From: OFTM382 sp964352615
GTDB taxonomy: Bacteria; Planctomycetota; Phycisphaerae; Phycisphaerales; UBA1924
Direction of reading: 5' to 3'
Assembly: GCA_964352615.1 (NCBI GenBank)
Contig: CAYGSG010000065.1
Span: 1 to 15,677, forward strand
Length of the DNA: 15,677 bases
In this document: piece by piece, positions 1 through 7,900 of the stretch
Numbering within the stretch: the stretch's first letter is position 1
Layout of the letters: every line of letters starts with the position of its first letter
Position numbers and translations under genes: made by a program
Notes under the pieces: generated by a model
The model's database searches: none
Told to the model about the DNA's origin: nothing
The model's input: the letters and a program-made list of their open reading frames with translations, nothing else

Positions 1-84
1 GTCTGGGGAGGGGTGGGCAAGGCTGGCGGTGTCCATCGGCCTCAGATCGGCGAGGGCGTGAGCAGGCGGCGGCAGATTCCTGAC

Positions 85-112
85 TTGAGCCGTCGGCTCG
101 GGGCCGTAGACT
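85..112 (+). promoter_or_regulatory. Possible sigma70-type promoter for the first gene
   Basis: TTGAGC (85-90) and TAGACT (107-112) are separated by 16 bases and lie about 90 bases before the first start codon. The -35 match is good at its first four bases; the -10 matches four of six. The call rests only on similarity to the sigma70 consensus, and promoter rules in Planctomycetota are poorly fixed. Nothing else in bases 1-199 could be assigned. Confidence 0.3.
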
Positions 113-199
113 ATCCTGTACGCCCGCCGGACCTGAACCCCTGCTCGGTAGCCAGAGCGAATGCACATATCTCTGGCCCCGCTGTAAGGACTCCCGCCC

Positions 200-844
200 A
201 TGACCGCAGCTCATTCGATCTACAAGCTCGCCGCCGTGCTGCTCGCAGCCATGGTGCTCGTAGCCCCCTCAACCGCTCAGGCGCAGGTGCCAGAGCCCCT
301 GCCCGTGACCAATCGCTGGGCGCTTGATTTCAAGCCCGGGCCGCTTCGCCTTGTCTCGCTGCCCGTCGATGGCCAGGCCCGCCTGTTCCTCTACTTCACC
401 TACGAGGTCCGCAACTTTGATGCGACCGAGTTGCGGCTGGTCCCGAGCCTCACGCTCATGAACGACCAGGGCCAGCTCCAGACCAGCGGCCAAAACGTGC
501 CCGCCCCGGTCGTGCGCACGATTCTCGAACGCCTCGGCGACCCGCTGCTGTTCGATCAGATCTCGGTCATCGGCCCCATCAAGCGCGGCGAGGAGCACGC
601 CCGGCGTGGGCTGGCCATCTGGCCCGTCATCGATGCCGACCCCAACGAGCTTCGCATCTTCGCCGCCGGCTTCAGCGGCGAGAGCGAGTCCCTCACCCTG
701 ACCGACCCCCGCACGGGCGACGAGAGCGAGCTGGTCTTCCGCAAGACCCGACAACTGCGGTACTTGGTGCCGGGCGAGCTGAGGGCTGATTCCTACGGCG
801 ACCGCCCCCTGACCCTGCTGGACGCCCGCTGGATCATGCGGTAG
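200..844 (+). CDS. Secreted protein of unknown function
   Basis: This encodes a 214-residue protein. The start ATG has AAGGA at 186-190 with a nine-base spacer, a good ribosome binding site. Residues 1-28 form a Sec signal peptide: Lys9, a run of Ala/Leu/Val, then the cleavage motif AQA before Gln29. The mature part has no membrane segment and no catalytic motif I recognise. It looks like a beta-rich domain with a stretch reading FLYFTYEVRN near residues 63-72 and a second conserved-looking stretch RQLRYLVPGEL near residues 187-197. From general familiarity, exported proteins of this style (a YEV-N motif, a long loop, then RYLVPG near the end) recur in planctomycete genomes, but I cannot name a family or a function. 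rpmA follows after 73 bases on the same strand with no convincing promoter or terminator between, so the two may be co-transcribed. That the gene is real is well supported; its role is open. Confidence 0.8.
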   Translation: MTAAHSIYKLAAVLLAAMVLVAPSTAQAQVPEPLPVTNRWALDFKPGPLRLVSLPVDGQARLFLYFTYEVRNFDATELRLVPSLTLMNDQGQLQTSGQNVPAPVVRTILERLGDPLLFDQISVIGPIKRGEEHARRGLAIWPVIDADPNELRIFAAGFSGESESLTLTDPRTGDESELVFRKTRQLRYLVPGELRADSYGDRPLTLLDARWIMR

Positions 845-917
845 CCCACGCCTAACGTTGAGGCCGCCCTTGGGCCGTGCAGTTTGGCTCGCGGGCACTT
901 ATTGGAGATGATCTGTT

Positions 918-1211
918 ATGGCACATAAGAAGGGCCAGGGCTCGACCCGCAACGGCCGCGACTCGAACCCCCAGTACCTCGGCATCAAGATCACGGGCGG
1001 CGCCTTTGCGCAAGCCGGTTCGATCATCCTGCGTCAGCGTGGCACGCCCCACCAGCCGGGCTTCAACGTCCGGCGCGGCAAGGACGACACCCTTTTCGCG
1101 GTCGTGCCTGGCACGGTCGTGTTCCAGGGCCGCAAGGTACACATCGACCCGCAGGACCAGGACGTGCCGCGTCCCCACTTCCTGCGAGCCCACCGCGCCA
1201 AGCAGGCGTAA
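918..1211 (+). CDS. rpmA: 50S ribosomal protein L27
   Basis: This 97-residue protein is bacterial ribosomal protein L27. It begins MAHKKGQGSTRNGRDS, which is the hallmark L27 N-terminus, followed by LGIK, GSIILRQRGT, the PGFNVRRGKDDTLFA segment and a V-F strand near residue 68. In the ribosome L27 sits beside the peptidyl-transferase centre and its flexible N-terminus reaches towards the tRNA ends. There is no extra N-terminal leader of the kind that is cleaved off in some Firmicutes; Met-Ala-His follows the start directly. The basic tail after residue 75 is a little longer than in short versions of the family. A GGAG at 904-907 serves the ATG with a ten-base spacer. The usual partner gene rplU (L21) is not directly upstream; the neighbour is a secreted protein of unknown function. 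A strong terminator follows 28 bases after the stop. Confidence 0.97.
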   Translation: MAHKKGQGSTRNGRDSNPQYLGIKITGGAFAQAGSIILRQRGTPHQPGFNVRRGKDDTLFAVVPGTVVFQGRKVHIDPQDQDVPRPHFLRAHRAKQA

Positions 1212-1239
1212 GCCAAACCGGCAACCAGTGCTATTCGAG

Positions 1240-1265
1240 CCGCGAGCGGAAGCTCGCGGTTTTTA
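1240..1265 (+). terminator. Intrinsic terminator of rpmA
   Basis: CCGCGAGC (1240-1247) pairs perfectly with GCTCGCGG (1252-1259) around a GGAA tetraloop, followed directly by TTTTT (1260-1264). This is a textbook rho-independent terminator reading in the rpmA direction. The T tract overlaps the stop codon of the convergent gene (TAA on the minus strand at 1263-1265). Read on the minus strand, the hairpin is not followed by T residues, so it should work in one direction only. Confidence 0.93.
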
Positions 1266-2249
1266 TTGGTTGGTGCTTGGTGCGTGCTTTCGCTGCTCGG
1301 CTTCGAAAATGTCAGCGACCTCGTTGATCCACGTGCCGAGTTGCTGTAGGTGACCAAAGGCGGGGCAGCCTGCTCTCGTGTAGATGATCCACTCTCCAAA
1401 GCTCCAGCTTCCCGCTGAATGGGGGGGTTGTTTCGAGACCCTGAACGACTTCATGGGTTGGGCATCGCGATCGACATCGATCAGTGCTCGCACGCGCGGG
1501 GTCAATAGCGAACGAGCATTGGTTCCGGGCTCGCTACTGAAGCTCAAATCTTCGCCAAGCTCGTCTTCAAAGAGTTCATATGTCTGCGGTTCTATCATCG
1601 AACGGAACGACTCGAACTCGCAACGCACTTCCCAAACGCTGGAAAACTTGTCGTAGCTCGCGACAGCGGCATCGTGACTCAGTGTTCGTTTTTTCTTGAA
1701 GAATGGCGGATCGACATGCACACCGAACCCAGTGTGGGATGTCCGGACAGCCACGCCGTATTCCCCCGATGAGCTCCCCGAATTCACTCCATTGCCAACA
1801 CACACCCAAGTCTCGCGTCGCAGCCCATGCAACCGCCCGGTGATGACCTTCCCAGTCGCTCCGAACGATTGTGCACGGGAATGGAACGGTGATCCTTCGG
1901 AGAACTTAGAAAGCGCCTCTGCGAACCGGAGGTTGGCTTCGTCAACGTCATTGCCCTCGATTCGGAGTGGTTCGGGCATCTCGTGGATTCGTTGCAATTC
2001 GACACTCACGCGGGCACCTTCCCCGATGAGCCTGCTGATGCGCATCCGGACATCGATGGCTTGTGCGACTGTCAGAAGAAGCATGGCCAGAGCTCCAAAC
2101 AAACCCATTTGGAGCTTATTGCTCGCGAGAACCGCGCCCAGCACGAAGACGGTGATACAGACCGCGAGCCCTATCCACAGAATCATCCCCGGCATTCGAA
2201 ACTCCGGCACTTTCACCCTCTTGGGGATCCGAGGCTCAACCGGGTTCAT
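1263..2249 (-). CDS. Two-helix membrane protein of unknown function, coupled to kdsA
   Basis: This encodes 328 residues when started at the ATG at 2249-2247, which overlaps the kdsA stop as ATGA. A GTG nine codons upstream is possible but would overlap kdsA by 31 bases; the ATGA junction is the more natural start. A basic N-terminus (PRIPKRVKVPEFR) is followed by two hydrophobic helices near residues 20-42 and 48-65, separated by a very short turn. The rest, about 260 residues, is soluble, with no cysteine cluster, nucleotide-binding or protease motif that I can recognise. The sequence is mixed alpha/beta and includes an acidic patch (FEDELGEDLSF). I could not assign a family. The DNA is visibly richer in A/T than its neighbours, which may mean weaker selection on codon use or later acquisition. 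The gene is probably expressed only with kdsA. Convergent rpmA ends 51 bases away. Confidence 0.8.
   Translation of the reverse strand: MNPVEPRIPKRVKVPEFRMPGMILWIGLAVCITVFVLGAVLASNKLQMGLFGALAMLLLTVAQAIDVRMRISRLIGEGARVSVELQRIHEMPEPLRIEGNDVDEANLRFAEALSKFSEGSPFHSRAQSFGATGKVITGRLHGLRRETWVCVGNGVNSGSSSGEYGVAVRTSHTGFGVHVDPPFFKKKRTLSHDAAVASYDKFSSVWEVRCEFESFRSMIEPQTYELFEDELGEDLSFSSEPGTNARSLLTPRVRALIDVDRDAQPMKSFRVSKQPPHSAGSWSFGEWIIYTRAGCPAFGHLQQLGTWINEVADIFEAEQRKHAPSTNQ
2246..2249 (-). promoter_or_regulatory. ATGA start/stop overlap between kdsA and the membrane protein gene
   Basis: On the minus strand the bases ATGA at 2249-2246 hold both the start codon of the membrane protein and the TGA stop of kdsA. 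Such four-base overlaps usually mean translational coupling through ribosome re-initiation, which ties the output of the two proteins together. Only a weak GGGATG-type purine stretch precedes this ATG, consistent with coupling rather than independent initiation. Confidence 0.7.
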
Positions 2250-3130
2250 GCCATTGCATCCCGTATCCGTGCGCACTGGGCGATCACATCCACCGCGACC
2301 TCGATCGGCAGTTGCGTCGCGCCATCGCTCAGCGCCTTACTCGGCTCGGGGTGCGCCTCGATGAACAGCGCGTGCACGCCCGCAGCCGTCGCGGCGCGGG
2401 CGAGCAGCGGGGCTCGGTCGGGCCGGCCTCCGGTCTGTTCGCCGCTGCCGGGGAGCTGGGTCGAGTGCGTCACGTCAAAGCACACGGGCGGCGAGCCGAG
2501 CGTGGTGAACGAGTTGCAGTCGAGTTCCATCAGGTCGCCAAGGCCCGTGAAGTCGTTGACGAGGCGGTGGTAGCCGAAGAACGTGCCGCGCTCGGTGAGC
2601 AGCACGTTGTCGCAGGTGGCCTCGGCGAGCTTGCGCACGGGGCCGACCATCTCGCGCGGGCTGAGGAACTGGCCCTTCTTGACGTTCACGCCACGGCTGT
2701 GCTTGGCAGCGGCGTTGCCCGCCGCCTCCAGCAAATCGCTCTGCCGGCACAGGAACGCAGGGATCTGCAGCAGGTCCGCGGCCTGAGCGGCGTGGCCGCA
2801 CTGCTCGGGCGTGTGCACATCGGTGGTGATCGGCACGCCCAGCTCTTGGCCGATGGATGCCAGCCATTCGAGGCCCTTCTCGAGCCCGGGGCCACGCGGC
2901 GAGTGCGCACTCGACCGGTTGGCCTTGTCGAACGAGGCCTTGAAGACGTAGCTCAGGCCAAGTTCGCGGCAGCACTCCCGCATGGCCAGGCCGATCGCCA
3001 GGCCCATCTCGCGTGATTCCAGCACGCACGGCCCGGCGATGATGGCCAGGGGTTGGCCCGGGCCGATCGAGACACTTCCAACTCGGCAAAGCCTGTGATC
3101 GCCTTGGGCATCGTTCGCGGTGGGGGCCAT
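2246..3130 (-). CDS. kdsA: 3-deoxy-D-manno-octulosonate-8-phosphate synthase (KDO-8-P synthase)
   Basis: This enzyme condenses phosphoenolpyruvate with D-arabinose 5-phosphate to give Kdo-8-phosphate, the precursor of the Kdo sugar linking lipid A to the LPS core; it acts in the cytoplasm. The 294-residue length is normal. Family motifs appear in order: IAGPCVLES (31-39), FKASFDKANRSS (63-74), SPRGPGL (77-83), LQIPAFLCRQSDLL (121-134), NVKKGQF (149-155), LTERGTFFGY (178-187), FDVTHS (218-223) and PEPSKALSDG (261-270). Cys35 in AGPC, together with His222, Glu258 and Asp269, matches the metal ligands of the class II, metal-dependent enzymes such as that of Aquifex; metal-independent enzymes like that of E. 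coli have Asn at the Cys position. The ATG at 3130 gives a sensible N-terminus, though its ribosome binding site is weak. The gene is divergent from tRNA-Val and waaA, with only 40 bases between, and overlaps the following membrane protein gene. Confidence 0.96.
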   Translation of the reverse strand: MAPTANDAQGDHRLCRVGSVSIGPGQPLAIIAGPCVLESREMGLAIGLAMRECCRELGLSYVFKASFDKANRSSAHSPRGPGLEKGLEWLASIGQELGVPITTDVHTPEQCGHAAQAADLLQIPAFLCRQSDLLEAAGNAAAKHSRGVNVKKGQFLSPREMVGPVRKLAEATCDNVLLTERGTFFGYHRLVNDFTGLGDLMELDCNSFTTLGSPPVCFDVTHSTQLPGSGEQTGGRPDRAPLLARAATAAGVHALFIEAHPEPSKALSDGATQLPIEVAVDVIAQCARIRDAMA

Positions 3131-3170
3131 GGCGCTAGCCTAGGGGAGTTCCCGAATGGGGATGCAGTTC

Positions 3171-3244
3171 GGGCGGGTAGCTCAGTTGGCTAGAGCGCTT
3201 GCTTTACACGCAAGATGTCCGGGGTTCGAGTCCCCGCCTGCCCA
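3171..3244 (+). tRNA. tRNA-Val (anticodon TAC)
   Basis: The 74 bases fold into a full cloverleaf. The acceptor stem is GGGCGGG (3171-3177) with CCTGCCC (3237-3243), including one G-U pair. The D stem is GCTC/GAGC, the anticodon stem CTTGC/GCAAG around the loop TTTACAC, and the T arm CGGGG-TTCGAGT-CCCCG. The anticodon TAC (3205-3207) reads valine GUA codons, and others by wobble. The discriminator base is A (3244). CCA is not encoded (TTG follows), so a CCA-adding enzyme is needed. The gene lies only 40 bases from the divergent kdsA start and 54 bases before waaA, so it may share a transcript with waaA. Confidence 0.97.
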
Positions 3245-3283
3245 TTGGCGGTTGCACCCGGCGAGTCCCGCTGGGACGGTCAT

Positions 3284-3287
3284 GGAG
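3284..3287 (+). promoter_or_regulatory. Ribosome binding site of waaA
   Basis: GGAG lies 11 bases before the GTG at 3299. The spacing is slightly long but usable. It supports a start after the tRNA rather than at the ATG at 3215, which lies inside the tRNA-Val gene. Confidence 0.5.
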
Positions 3288-3298
3288 CGAAGCCGAGC

Positions 3299-4576
3299 GT
3301 GAACCTCCTCGACGTGGTGTATCTCGGTGTCGCCGCGGCCACCAGCCCGTGGTGGGTCCGCAAGGCCCGGGGCGGCTGGGGCCAGCGCTTCGCGATTGAT
3401 CCGCCCACGCTCGCCGAGAAAGCGCCCGGCACGCCGAGGATCCTGCTGCACGCTGTATCGGTGGGCGAGGCCGCGGCCCTGCGGTCACTGGTGCCGATGC
3501 TCGTCGATCGCGGCGCCGAGGTGATCGTCTCGTGCACGACCGATACCGGCCTCGCCCGGGCCGAGGCGTTGTACGCCGACATCGCGCATGTGGCGCGGTA
3601 CCCGCTGGATGCCTCGTGGTCGGTTCGGCGGTTCCTCGACGCTATCAACCCGGACGCGGTCGGGCTCGTTGAGCTCGAGCTGTGGCCGAACTTTCTCAAG
3701 GCTTGCAACAAGCGGCAGATCCCCGTGGCGGTCATCAACGGCAGGCTGAGCGAGCGGTCGTTCAAGGGCTATCGCAAGATTTCGTGGTGCATGAAACCAA
3801 GCTTCGCGGCCCTTTCGCTCGCAGCGGTCCAGGACGAGGTATACGCCCAGCGGTTCGCCGCGATGGGCACGCCCCAAGCACGCATCCGGGTCACGGGCTC
3901 GATGAAGTTCGATGCTGCCAAGATCGCAGGTCGAGTGGACGGGCAAGACGAATTGGCACGGGCGTTGGGCATCGACCCGGCCAGACCGTTGGTGGTGGGC
4001 GGCAGCACCGGTCCGGGCGAGGAGGCCCTGCTGCACCGGGCGTGCGAAGCGGTGGGGCCGGAGGTGCAACTGCTGTGCGCACCAAGGCGGCCCGAACGGT
4101 TCGATGAAGCAGCCTCGGCGCTGCCCGGCTGCGTTCGGCGTTCGACGGTCAGAGAAGGCGTCGCAGGCCAGTCGGGCTCGGGCCGGTTCCTGCTGGACAC
4201 GATCGGGGAGCTTGCTGGGGCCTACGCCCTGGCCGATGTGGTGGTTGTGGGGCGGAGTTTCCCGCTGGCAGGAGGCAGGGGCCTAGGCGGCTCGGACCCG
4301 ATCGAGCCGATCGCGCTGGGGCGGGCCACCGTCTTCGGCCCGGACGACGCGAACTTTCGGGATGCGGTCCAGGGCTTCGAGCGGGCACGTGGGCTCGTTC
4401 GGGCCGCCGATGAGGGCTCGCTCGTTGGATGTATTCGTAATTTGATCGGGTCTTCGAGGGAGCGGTTGGCGATGGCCGAGCGTGGCCGGTCGTGGATTCG
4501 CGAGCAGATGGGGGCGACGGGGCTGCACGCGGAGATTCTGTTGGAGCTTGCGAGTGGTTCGGGCAGGAGCGGATGA
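3299..4576 (+). CDS. waaA: 3-deoxy-D-manno-octulosonic acid transferase (Kdo transferase)
   Basis: WaaA (KdtA) transfers Kdo from CMP-Kdo to lipid A precursors at the inner face of the cytoplasmic membrane. The 425-residue length is typical. I chose the GTG at 3299 because it yields MNLLDVVYLGVAAATSPWW, matching the short hydrophobic membrane anchor of the family, and because GGAG lies at 3284-3287; the open frame extends further upstream only by running through the tRNA gene. The N-terminal GT-B domain shows HAVSVGE with the probable catalytic base Glu57, then SCTTDTG and ELELWPN (125-131). The C-terminal domain shows GSTGPGEE (235-242), a LADVVVVGRSF stretch, GGSDPIEP (330-337) and FGPDDANFRD, corresponding to the CMP-Kdo-binding part. 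Whether it adds one or more Kdo units cannot be read from sequence. It follows tRNA-Val on the same strand and is divergent from kdsA, so two steps of the Kdo pathway lie together. No hairpin terminator is visible after the stop. Confidence 0.95.
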   Translation: MNLLDVVYLGVAAATSPWWVRKARGGWGQRFAIDPPTLAEKAPGTPRILLHAVSVGEAAALRSLVPMLVDRGAEVIVSCTTDTGLARAEALYADIAHVARYPLDASWSVRRFLDAINPDAVGLVELELWPNFLKACNKRQIPVAVINGRLSERSFKGYRKISWCMKPSFAALSLAAVQDEVYAQRFAAMGTPQARIRVTGSMKFDAAKIAGRVDGQDELARALGIDPARPLVVGGSTGPGEEALLHRACEAVGPEVQLLCAPRRPERFDEAASALPGCVRRSTVREGVAGQSGSGRFLLDTIGELAGAYALADVVVVGRSFPLAGGRGLGGSDPIEPIALGRATVFGPDDANFRDAVQGFERARGLVRAADEGSLVGCIRNLIGSSRERLAMAERGRSWIREQMGATGLHAEILLELASGSGRSG

Positions 4577-4646
4577 AAGCCACCGGTTGGAGGCAGTCAG
4601 CAATGGGACCAATCCGAAAGAAGCGCGGCTGGTTGGTGCGCGCTAC

Positions 4647-4675
4647 TTGAGTCTGGAGCCGAACCGTGGCATGAT
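4647..4675 (+). promoter_or_regulatory. Probable sigma70-type promoter of the giant protease gene
   Basis: TTGAGT (4647-4652) and CATGAT (4670-4675) are separated by an ideal 17 bases. It lies after the waaA stop and reads towards the protease, predicting a transcript start near 4682 and a leader of about 260 bases. The -35 element resembles that proposed before the first gene. It is the best promoter match I found in the window, but it is still only a consensus match. Confidence 0.45.
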
Positions 4676-4683
4676 GGGGAGCA

Positions 4684-4840
4684 AGACTGACGGCCCGCGC
4701 CGGGCGGCACCACCGCCGATGGCGGGCCAGACAGCCCGAGAGCCGCTGGGAGACCGGCGCAAGCTGCGGGCGTGCGCACCGATCGCTGGGAAGCTGCCCG
4801 CGGGGCGAGCGGCTCGGGAGCGCAAGAGTCTGTCCCTGAT
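4684..4840 (+). promoter_or_regulatory. Candidate structured 5' leader or small RNA before the protease
   Basis: The first 150 or so bases after the predicted transcript start can form nested helices. A first arm pairs GGCCCGC (4692-4698) with GCGGGCC (4722-4728) and holds an inner hairpin GGCGG (4703-4707)/CCGCC (4713-4717). A second, longer arm pairs GACAG (4730-4734) with CTGTC (4830-4834), and CCCGAGAGCCGCT (4735-4747) with AGCGGCTCGGG (4808-4818) leaving a two-base bulge. Inside it, CTGCGGGC (4764-4771) pairs with GCCCGCGG (4796-4803). I compared it by eye with cobalamin, c-di-GMP, SAH, glycine, SRP, RNase P and tmRNA signatures and saw no match. It could be a regulatory leader, an independent small RNA, or chance pairing in GC-rich DNA. 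The remainder of the 4577-4944 gap shows nothing else. Confidence 0.35.
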
Positions 4841-4933
4841 CGATGACCGATTGGTGCGCGAGCACGCGGTCCGAGTTACCGAACGCCCACGTCACGAGCC
4901 CCCCTGTCGCAGCCCTGTTACAGCCAAGCTCGC

Positions 4934-4937
4934 GGAG
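4934..4937 (+). promoter_or_regulatory. Ribosome binding site of the giant protease
   Basis: GGAG sits seven bases before the ATG at 4945. It fixes the start there rather than at the ATG at 4843 in the same frame, which would add 34 residues upstream of the LEPR-XLL-like region and would lie just after the structured leader. Confidence 0.7.
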
Positions 4938-4944
4938 AACCTTG

Positions 4945-7900
4945 ATGCCAAACCGTACCACTTCCCGTCGAGTTTCTTCAGCGGACGCGGGCCAACTGAT
5001 CGACACGCTGGAAGCGCGCGTGCTGCTCTCGGGTGTGGGCGAAGCCGTCGGCATCGGGCCGATGCCTGTCGCGACTCCTGAGGGCATGGAGATCATCCCT
5101 TGGGGTGGCTTCCGCACGGAAGTGGCCAAGGGCTCTTGGCTGCTGACCAACAGCGAGCCGATGACGCAGGCAGCGTGGCAACAACGAGCCAACGCGGCCC
5201 TGAACAGCGTGGGGATCACGGCCATCGAGGTCAAGCCCGTTGGTCTCGGCTATTCGGCGCAACTTGTTCTGGGCACCGGTATCAACGAGTTCCTCAAGAC
5301 CGAACTCGTGGAGAGCGATTCGCTGTTCCGCTCGCTTGAGCCTGACCGTATCTACCAGACCAACCGCATCCCCAACGACCCCGACCTGACCAGCCAATGG
5401 GTACACGACAATTCGGGTCAGTTCGTCACGGGCTTTGGCTTTGGCGTTCCCGATGCGGACATCGACAGCACCGAGGCGTGGGACATCACCATCGGCTCGC
5501 GCAGCGTGATCGTTGCGGTGATCGATACGGGCGTGGATACCGACCACCCGGACCTTGCTGACAACATCTGGTTCAACCCGGGCGAGATCGCGGGCAACGG
5601 GATCGATGACGACGGCAACGGGTTCGTGGACGACATCAACGGCTGGGACTTCGGCGAGAACGACAACGATCCTGACGATGCCGACGGGCACGGCACGGGT
5701 GCGTCCGGCCTGATCGGGGCTGTGGGCAACAACGGCATCGGGCGAACCGGCGTGGCGTGGGAGGTCTCGATCCTGCCCATGAAGATCGCCGACCGGTTCG
5801 GCCGGCTCACCTTCAGCGCGATCATCGGCGCGCACGACTACCTCACGATGATGATCAACGACTTCGGTCACAACATCGTCGCATCGAACAACAGCTACGG
5901 TGGCTTCAGCCAAGCCATCTACACCGAGGTGCTCGAAGACGACGACGACAGCAACCTCCCCATCGTCGCTGAGGGTCAAGCGATCGCGCGGTTCATCGAG
6001 ACCGGAGCAGCGTTTGTCGCCTCGGCTGGCAACAGCTCGTTCGACAACGACAACCCGGACGCCACCTTCTTCCCCACGTCGTACAACCTGCCGGGGTTGA
6101 TCTCTGTTGCGGCCACCGCGCCCGACGACACGATTGCCGGTTTCAGCAACTTCGGCCCCGAGACGGTCGACCTCGCGGCCCCGGGTGTCTCGCCCGGTTC
6201 ACTCGCCCCCGGCGGCGGCTACCAGCCCTTCGGCGGCACCTCCGCTGCTGGTCCGGTGGTCGCTGGTGCGATCGCTTTGATCAAGTCGCTGCGTCCCGAT
6301 GCCTCGGGCGAAGAAATCCTCAACACGCTCATAGCCAGCTCCGATCCGCTGCCGACGCTGCAGAACAAGATTGTCTCCGGCGGCCGCATCAACATCGCCC
6401 GCGCTCTGGAGATCATCGGGCTCGACGGCCCGGTGGTTCGGCGGATCGAGCCCGGGCCGCGCTCGGGCCAGTTCAGCCCGTTCACAGGCGATGCGATCAA
6501 TCAAGGCGTTGTGGTGTTCAACAAGGACATCGATTCCGCTTCGCTCAGCGCTTCCAGTGCCACGCTCACCTCAGCGGGCGTGGACAGCATCCTCGGCACG
6601 GGCGACGATTTTACGATCCCCGTGACCGACGTGCGTGTGCCGACGCTCGTGAGCGACAGCGCGTTGATAACCCGCCTGGCCGATGGCGAAGCCAACCGAA
6701 CGATTGTCGTTGACTTTGATCTCACCGGCTTCAGCGGTCAGCGCCTTCCGGTCAACACCTACAACCTGACGCTGAATTCAGGTACCGCGGGCACCCCGCT
6801 GCTGACCGATACCGACGGCAACCTCCTCAATGGCAGCCTGGCCGCGGGTCAGAACGAGATCTACGAATTCCAGATCGTGCCTGCCACGGGCACGCTCGAA
6901 CCCAACGACACGGTCGCGCTGGCGACCCCGGTGCCGTTCGCGGCGTCGGGCACCGCCGAGTTCACGGGCGTATTCCTCGGCGACGGCACCAACGCGGGCC
7001 TGGATGTCGACTTGTTCCGGCTTGACCTCGCACGCGGCGGCCTGATCTCGGCCAAAGTGATCGCCCAACGCCTCAACCCGGCTTCGCCGCTCGATGGCAT
7101 GCTCCGCCTGTTCAACGCGCTGGGCGAAGAACTCGCTGTCAACGACCAGTCCGATGGCTTCGATCCCGCGCTTGACTACTTCGTCACCACCGGCGGTACG
7201 TACTACGTCGGCGTCTCCGGATTCCCCAACGACGATTACAACCCGTTCCTCGCAGGCAGCGGCAGAACACAATCCACCGGCACCTACTCGGTGCAGTTCA
7301 ACGTCGAACTCATCGGCGACAGCCGCTTCCCCGCGGTCGGCCCGAACTTTACCGAGCCTCAGGCGATCCCGGACGCGGGCCAGTTCGTTTCGAGCGTGTT
7401 CATCCCCGATGCACGCGAGATTCTCGATGTGAACCTGCGCATCGACGCGACGCACACGTTCGTAGGCGATCTCCGCGTCACGCTGATCTCGCCCTCGGGC
7501 CAGACCGCGATTCTGGCCAACCGCCAGGGCGGCAGCACCGACGACATGCGCGTGCTGTTTGATGACGAAGCGACGCAACAAATCGTCAACTCCGCTGGCC
7601 CGCTTGCCGGGTCGTTGCGCCCCGTCGAGGCGCTGAGCATCTTTGATGGTGAATCTGCCGAGGGCACCTGGACGCTGCTCGTGCAAGACCTGCGCAGCTC
7701 CGACACGGGTTCGCTCGAAGACTGGCAGCTCGAACTCACGCTCTCCAACGACATCTTCGGGCCGTTCGAGCTGAACGACACGCCAGCGACGGCGGCTGAA
7801 CTTGCTGGCATCAACGGCTCGGGCGCCAGCTCGATCGAGGCCGCGATCGGTGACGGCGGGTTCGGTCTGTTCGACCGCGACCTGTTCCGCTTTACCGCCG

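Noticed and set aside
1696..2573. Plus-strand open frames opposite kdsA and the membrane protein (1696-2364, 1983-2573)
   Set aside because: They overlap each other and the certain kdsA gene, and have no domain or start signal.
3215..3298. Upstream extension of waaA to an ATG at 3215
   Set aside because: That ATG is inside the tRNA-Val gene. The GTG at 3299 gives the family's normal N-terminus.
4741..4810. Cobalamin or c-di-GMP riboswitch in the protease leader
   Set aside because: Short look-alikes such as GCTGCCCGC and GGCGCAAGC occur, but the conserved core boxes are missing or in the wrong order.
4914..4922. CTGTTACAG resembling half of a LexA or other operator
   Set aside because: The spacing between CTGT and ACAG is one base instead of eight, so it does not fit a LexA box; no other operator could be matched.
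4843..4944. 34-codon N-terminal extension of the giant protease
   Set aside because: There is no ribosome binding site at 4843, and the LEPR-XLL-like motif belongs near the N-terminus, as the ATG at 4945 places it.
4149..5234. 361-codon minus-strand frame across the waaA end, the leader and the protease start
   Set aside because: The product is Pro/Ser/Arg-rich with no domain, and it crosses three well-supported plus-strand elements.
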